From DAOVRD01 sp964605915 (lineage in GTDB: Bacteria; Planctomycetota; Brocadiia; SM23-32): 8,424 nt of DNA. The notes beneath the pieces are model-generated. The model did not search any database and was not told the origin of the DNA. It worked only from the letters and a program-made list of their open reading frames with translations. The position numbers and the translations under genes were made by a program. The stretch spans positions 1 to 8,424 of the forward strand of contig CAZSET010000180.1 of the NCBI GenBank assembly GCA_964605915.1, in the 5' to 3' direction. This document shows, piece by piece, positions 5,983-8,424 of this stretch. Position 1 is the stretch's first letter. Every line of letters begins with the position of its first letter.

Positions 5983-6378
5983 ATGGCACGAAGGCAGAGC
6001 CGAACACTGACGCAGCTGGAACTGGAGATCATGCAGGCCGTCTGGGGCCAGGACGAGGCCACAGTGAATGACATTGCCGACTTGTTGCGCCAGACCGGCC
6101 ATCCGCTGGCGCTTCCCAGCATTCGCACGATGCTGTCCATCCTCCGGAAGAAGGGCTACGTGAAGCGCCGGCGCGAGGGGCGCTGCTACGTCTACCGCGC
6201 CATCGTGTCGGGCGAGCAAGCGCGCAAGCGCATCCTGAGGGACATCTTCGAGCGCGCGTTCGACGGTTCGGCGTCCCATCTTGTCACGGCCTTGGTGAAC
6301 GCCGGGATGGTCTCCAAGAAGGAGCTCGAAGAGGCCAGGCGTCTCATCGAAGAGCGGGAGAAGGAGACTGAGGCATGA
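5983..6378 (+). CDS. BlaI/MecI/CopY-family transcriptional repressor 2
   Basis: A 131-residue winged-helix repressor, the same length as repressor 1 and clearly a homologue. Shared landmarks are LTQLELEIMQAVWGQDEATV (9-28), the basic wing KRRREGRCYVYRA (61-73) and FDGSASHLVTALV (93-105), followed by an acidic C-terminal helix KKELEEARRLIEE (112-124). The predicted recognition helix, LPSIRTMLSILRKKG (44-58), differs from that of repressor 1 (YTSVMSLMNVMAEKG). Together with the different sequences at the two promoters, this suggests that each repressor reads its own operator. Its stop overlaps the ATG of the next M56 gene by four bases (ATGA), so the repressor and sensor are translationally coupled. 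Role, by family: a dimeric repressor of its own operon, relieved when the partner M56 protease is activated. Target genes beyond this operon are not visible in the window. Confidence 0.94.
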   Translation: MARRQSRTLTQLELEIMQAVWGQDEATVNDIADLLRQTGHPLALPSIRTMLSILRKKGYVKRRREGRCYVYRAIVSGEQARKRILRDIFERAFDGSASHLVTALVNAGMVSKKELEEARRLIEEREKETEA

Positions 6379-8424
6379 ATGCGCTCCAGCTATGGCCGAG
6401 ACTGGACGCAGTGGGATACGGGGCGATGCGCCTGTTGCTGGGGGCCTTGTGGCAGTCCTCGATCCTTCTGCTGGCGATAGCGGCATTGACGTGGCTGCTG
6501 CGGGGGCGTCGGGCGGCCGTCCGGCACGCGCTCTGGGTTGCGGGACTGGTTGCTGCACCGCTGCTTCCACTGATGGCGAGTGCCGCTATGCGGAGCGGCG
6601 CACCACAAGCGCCCGTGCAGATCCTGCCGGCATACGCCCAGCCTGTGGCCTTGGAGGCGGACGTGGCGCAGCCGATTGCGCCGGTGTTCGCCCTTGAGCC
6701 CGGGCCGTCTCCCGTAGAGCACGAAGCCGTCGTGCAGCCACCTCAGGACGCCGGGCGCCGGCTGTATCCGTGGGCAATGTTGTTGATCGCCTATGCTGCG
6801 GGACTGGCGGGGTTCCTCGTCTGGATCGGGATGGGGCGGAGTCGCATCCGGCGATGGATTCGGTCCGGGGCTCCCGTGCTGGAGGGACGTGCCCTGTCGA
6901 CGTTCAGGGAGGCCAGGGAGACGGCAGGTCTTGGCCGTGGTTTCCTTGTGCTCGAGAGCGATCGGGTGCCCGCGCCGATCAGCTATGGGCTGATCCATCC
7001 GGTCGTCGTGCTTCCGAAGGGACTGGCTGGGCAGCTTTCCGACGTTGAGCTGCGCGCCCTCGCGATCCATGAACTGACTCACCTCAAGCGCAACGACGGT
7101 CTGGTTCTGCATCTTGCTGCGCTCGTCCGTGCGGTACTTTTCTTCCATCCGCTGGTGTGGCTTGCTGCGCGGCAGGTTTCGAGTCTGGCCGAAGCGGCCT
7201 GCGACGACGCCGTCCTGGACGCGGGCGGCGAACCGGTCCCGTATGCCAGGATGCTGGCGCGGCTGGCGGAAGAGCTGCCGCGCGGGTCGGTGACGACCGA
7301 GCTGGCGGCCGGCATCGTGCTGTCGAAGCGCGCGTTCCTGCGGCGGGTGCAGGCGATCCTGTCGGACCGTCGGGACCGCATCCGGAAGCTCTCGCGCCTG
7401 GCCCTGGCGGCCACCCTCTTCGGCGCGTTGCTCTCCCTCGGCGTCGCCCTCGCCCTCCCCCTGGGCGAGAGACCTACCGCCGACCGGACCGAGATCCTGA
7501 CCGCAGAGCCCGCGGAGGACGCTGAGATCGCTCAGCCGGAACCCGTTAGACAGTGGAAAGCAACGCTGCCCAACGGCGTGACGGTGGAGCTGGTCGGCGT
7601 CTCCTACCATCCATCCGAAGGCCGCCCGTGGTGGCGGCCGGACGGTTCGCCGCTCGTGGAAGCACCCTATGAGCGAATTGAGGGACTCGAAAGCCTGGAA
7701 ACGGCGTTTGGGGAGAAGATCAGGGACTATCCACATCGCCATGAATTTGCCCTCCGTCTGGAGGGAATTGCAGAAGGCGGTGGCTTTGGCACCACGAGCA
7801 CATTCATTCCCAGAGCGCTCAGTACGGCAATGGGTGCAGGCACCAAAGCCGGCGTTCGTCCAGTACCCGAGGTCTTCGTGCAAGGCGCTGCATTTCCGGA
7901 ACCTGAGGAATCTGCCAGTTTCCGTTACGCGGTGTCTGCCGGGGAATGGACGACAGTGGCCACCACCACGAGGAACGGCGGGACTACGCATGAGTACGAC
8001 TTCGGCGAGATCAAGTTCTCAAAGGTGGTCTTCACGGGGGGAGGTGACACCAGCGCGCCTCTGACAGGCATCGCCATGGCGGGCATCCCCGCCGACTTGC
8101 CGGCGCGTGTTGTCGCGGTAGACGTGGAGGGCGGAATTCACCTGCCAGCGTTTCTTGGGCCCGGTCCCTTTGGCGGGGGGGCAGCAGTAGCTTTCCCGCA
8201 GATGGACGGCCCGCATCAGAGCTTCTTCTTCAGTCATCCTGCGCTGTCCCAGATCAAGGGATTCCGTTTGCAGATTCGCCCCTTCAAGTGGGTCGAGTTC
8301 CGGAACGTCTCGCTGAAGCCCGGGCAGAACACGAGCGTGAAGGTGGTCGTCGAGGGCGCAGGCGAAGCGGCCTCCGAAGGCGAGGAAACGGAGCCCAATC
8401 CCGAGGCCCTGATGAGGGAGCATC
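6375..8424 (+). CDS. M56 (BlaR1-type) membrane metalloprotease 2 with a different extracytoplasmic domain (runs off the window)
   Basis: The frame from ATG 6375 stays open for 683 codons to the window edge, so the C-terminus is missing. Membrane segments lie near residues 18-42, 49-70 and 131-152. The cytoplasmic zinc protease domain has HELTH at 232-236 and LAEAACDDAV with E273 as likely third ligand, and a further membrane segment lies near 342-363. A proline-rich loop (about 75-128) separates segments two and three. From about 393 an extracytoplasmic beta-rich domain begins WKATLPNGVTVELVGVSYHP, with WWRPDG at 419-424 and FKWVEFRNVSLKPGQ near 637-651. I know this type of domain from planctomycete M56 and related proteins, but not its function. 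A penicillin-binding sensor domain is not seen in the available part. The gene is coupled to repressor 2 and should be its signal-activated antagonist. Compared with the first M56 protein the protease half is homologous, while the outside half is unrelated (no LRR, no thioredoxin so far). Confidence 0.9.
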   Translation, partial: MNALQLWPRLDAVGYGAMRLLLGALWQSSILLLAIAALTWLLRGRRAAVRHALWVAGLVAAPLLPLMASAAMRSGAPQAPVQILPAYAQPVALEADVAQPIAPVFALEPGPSPVEHEAVVQPPQDAGRRLYPWAMLLIAYAAGLAGFLVWIGMGRSRIRRWIRSGAPVLEGRALSTFREARETAGLGRGFLVLESDRVPAPISYGLIHPVVVLPKGLAGQLSDVELRALAIHELTHLKRNDGLVLHLAALVRAVLFFHPLVWLAARQVSSLAEAACDDAVLDAGGEPVPYARMLARLAEELPRGSVTTELAAGIVLSKRAFLRRVQAILSDRRDRIRKLSRLALAATLFGALLSLGVALALPLGERPTADRTEILTAEPAEDAEIAQPEPVRQWKATLPNGVTVELVGVSYHPSEGRPWWRPDGSPLVEAPYERIEGLESLETAFGEKIRDYPHRHEFALRLEGIAEGGGFGTTSTFIPRALSTAMGAGTKAGVRPVPEVFVQGAAFPEPEESASFRYAVSAGEWTTVATTTRNGGTTHEYDFGEIKFSKVVFTGGGDTSAPLTGIAMAGIPADLPARVVAVDVEGGIHLPAFLGPGPFGGGAAVAFPQMDGPHQSFFFSHPALSQIKGFRLQIRPFKWVEFRNVSLKPGQNTSVKVVVEGAGEAASEGEETEPNPEALMREH

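Noticed and set aside
6390..7991. 533-codon open frame on the minus strand
   Set aside because: It lies fully antisense to the second M56 gene, whose plus-strand frame carries HELTH, membrane segments and a coupled start. The minus translation is motif-free and rich in Arg, Gln and His, a typical high-GC shadow.
1925..8424. Beta-lactam resistance locus (blaR1-blaI-blaZ type)
   Set aside because: Repressor and M56 homology alone suggests it, but no beta-lactamase gene is present and no penicillin-binding sensor domain (SxxK/KTG motifs in context) is seen in either M56 protein.
1..8424. tRNA, rRNA, CRISPR array, insertion sequence or attachment site
   Set aside because: I found no cloverleaf-like element, no regularly spaced repeats, no transposase or integrase motifs and no paired terminal repeats anywhere in the window.

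Overview
The window is high-GC DNA from a bacterium, probably Planctomycetota or a neighbouring lineage with the same gene style. The evidence for this is inference from family knowledge: BlaI/M56 regulator pairs with very large extracytoplasmic extensions, long 'GLxxLxxLxxLxxLxL' leucine-rich repeats, and an extracytoplasmic domain beginning WKATLPNGVTVELVGV. A run of 10 Ns at 1503-1512 marks it as a scaffolded draft or metagenome assembly, so the left side should be read with that in mind.

Left part (1-1711): positions 1-826 hold no gene I can support, only a perfect short dyad and some coding-looking but unrecognisable frames. At 827 a good Shine-Dalgarno and GTG start open the NAD-binding N-terminus of a UDP-sugar 6-dehydrogenase, which is cut off after about 110 residues. 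It runs straight into a 3' fragment of an unrelated protein with a carboxypeptidase-regulatory-like beta domain (1161-1466). After the N gap comes the C-terminal helical tail of a third, unrecognised gene (1514-1711). This is a mosaic of gene ends, either a rearranged region or a chimeric assembly.

Right part (1712-8424): two consecutive regulator modules on the plus strand, each with its own near-consensus promoter (TTGACA-17-TAGTAT and TTGACA-17-TAAGAT). Module 1 is a BlaI/MecI-type repressor (1925-2320) overlapping by one base an 1127-residue M56 membrane metalloprotease (2320-5703). Its extracytoplasmic part is about 20 leucine-rich repeats followed by a TlpA/ResA-like thioredoxin domain with a WCSPC active site. 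Module 2 is a second BlaI-type repressor (5983-6378) overlapping by four bases a second M56 protease (6375 to beyond the window end). That protease has a different extracytoplasmic domain.

How they should work together, by analogy with BlaR1/BlaI and MecR1/MecI: the repressor shuts its own promoter, an outside signal reaches the M56 protein, its cytoplasmic zinc protease domain becomes active, the repressor is inactivated and the operon is induced. Neither sensor carries a penicillin-binding sensor domain, so the signal is not expected to be a beta-lactam. A perfect 7-bp inverted repeat laid across the -35 and -10 boxes of promoter 1 is the best operator candidate. The M56-LRR-thioredoxin fusion is the most unusual item in the window.
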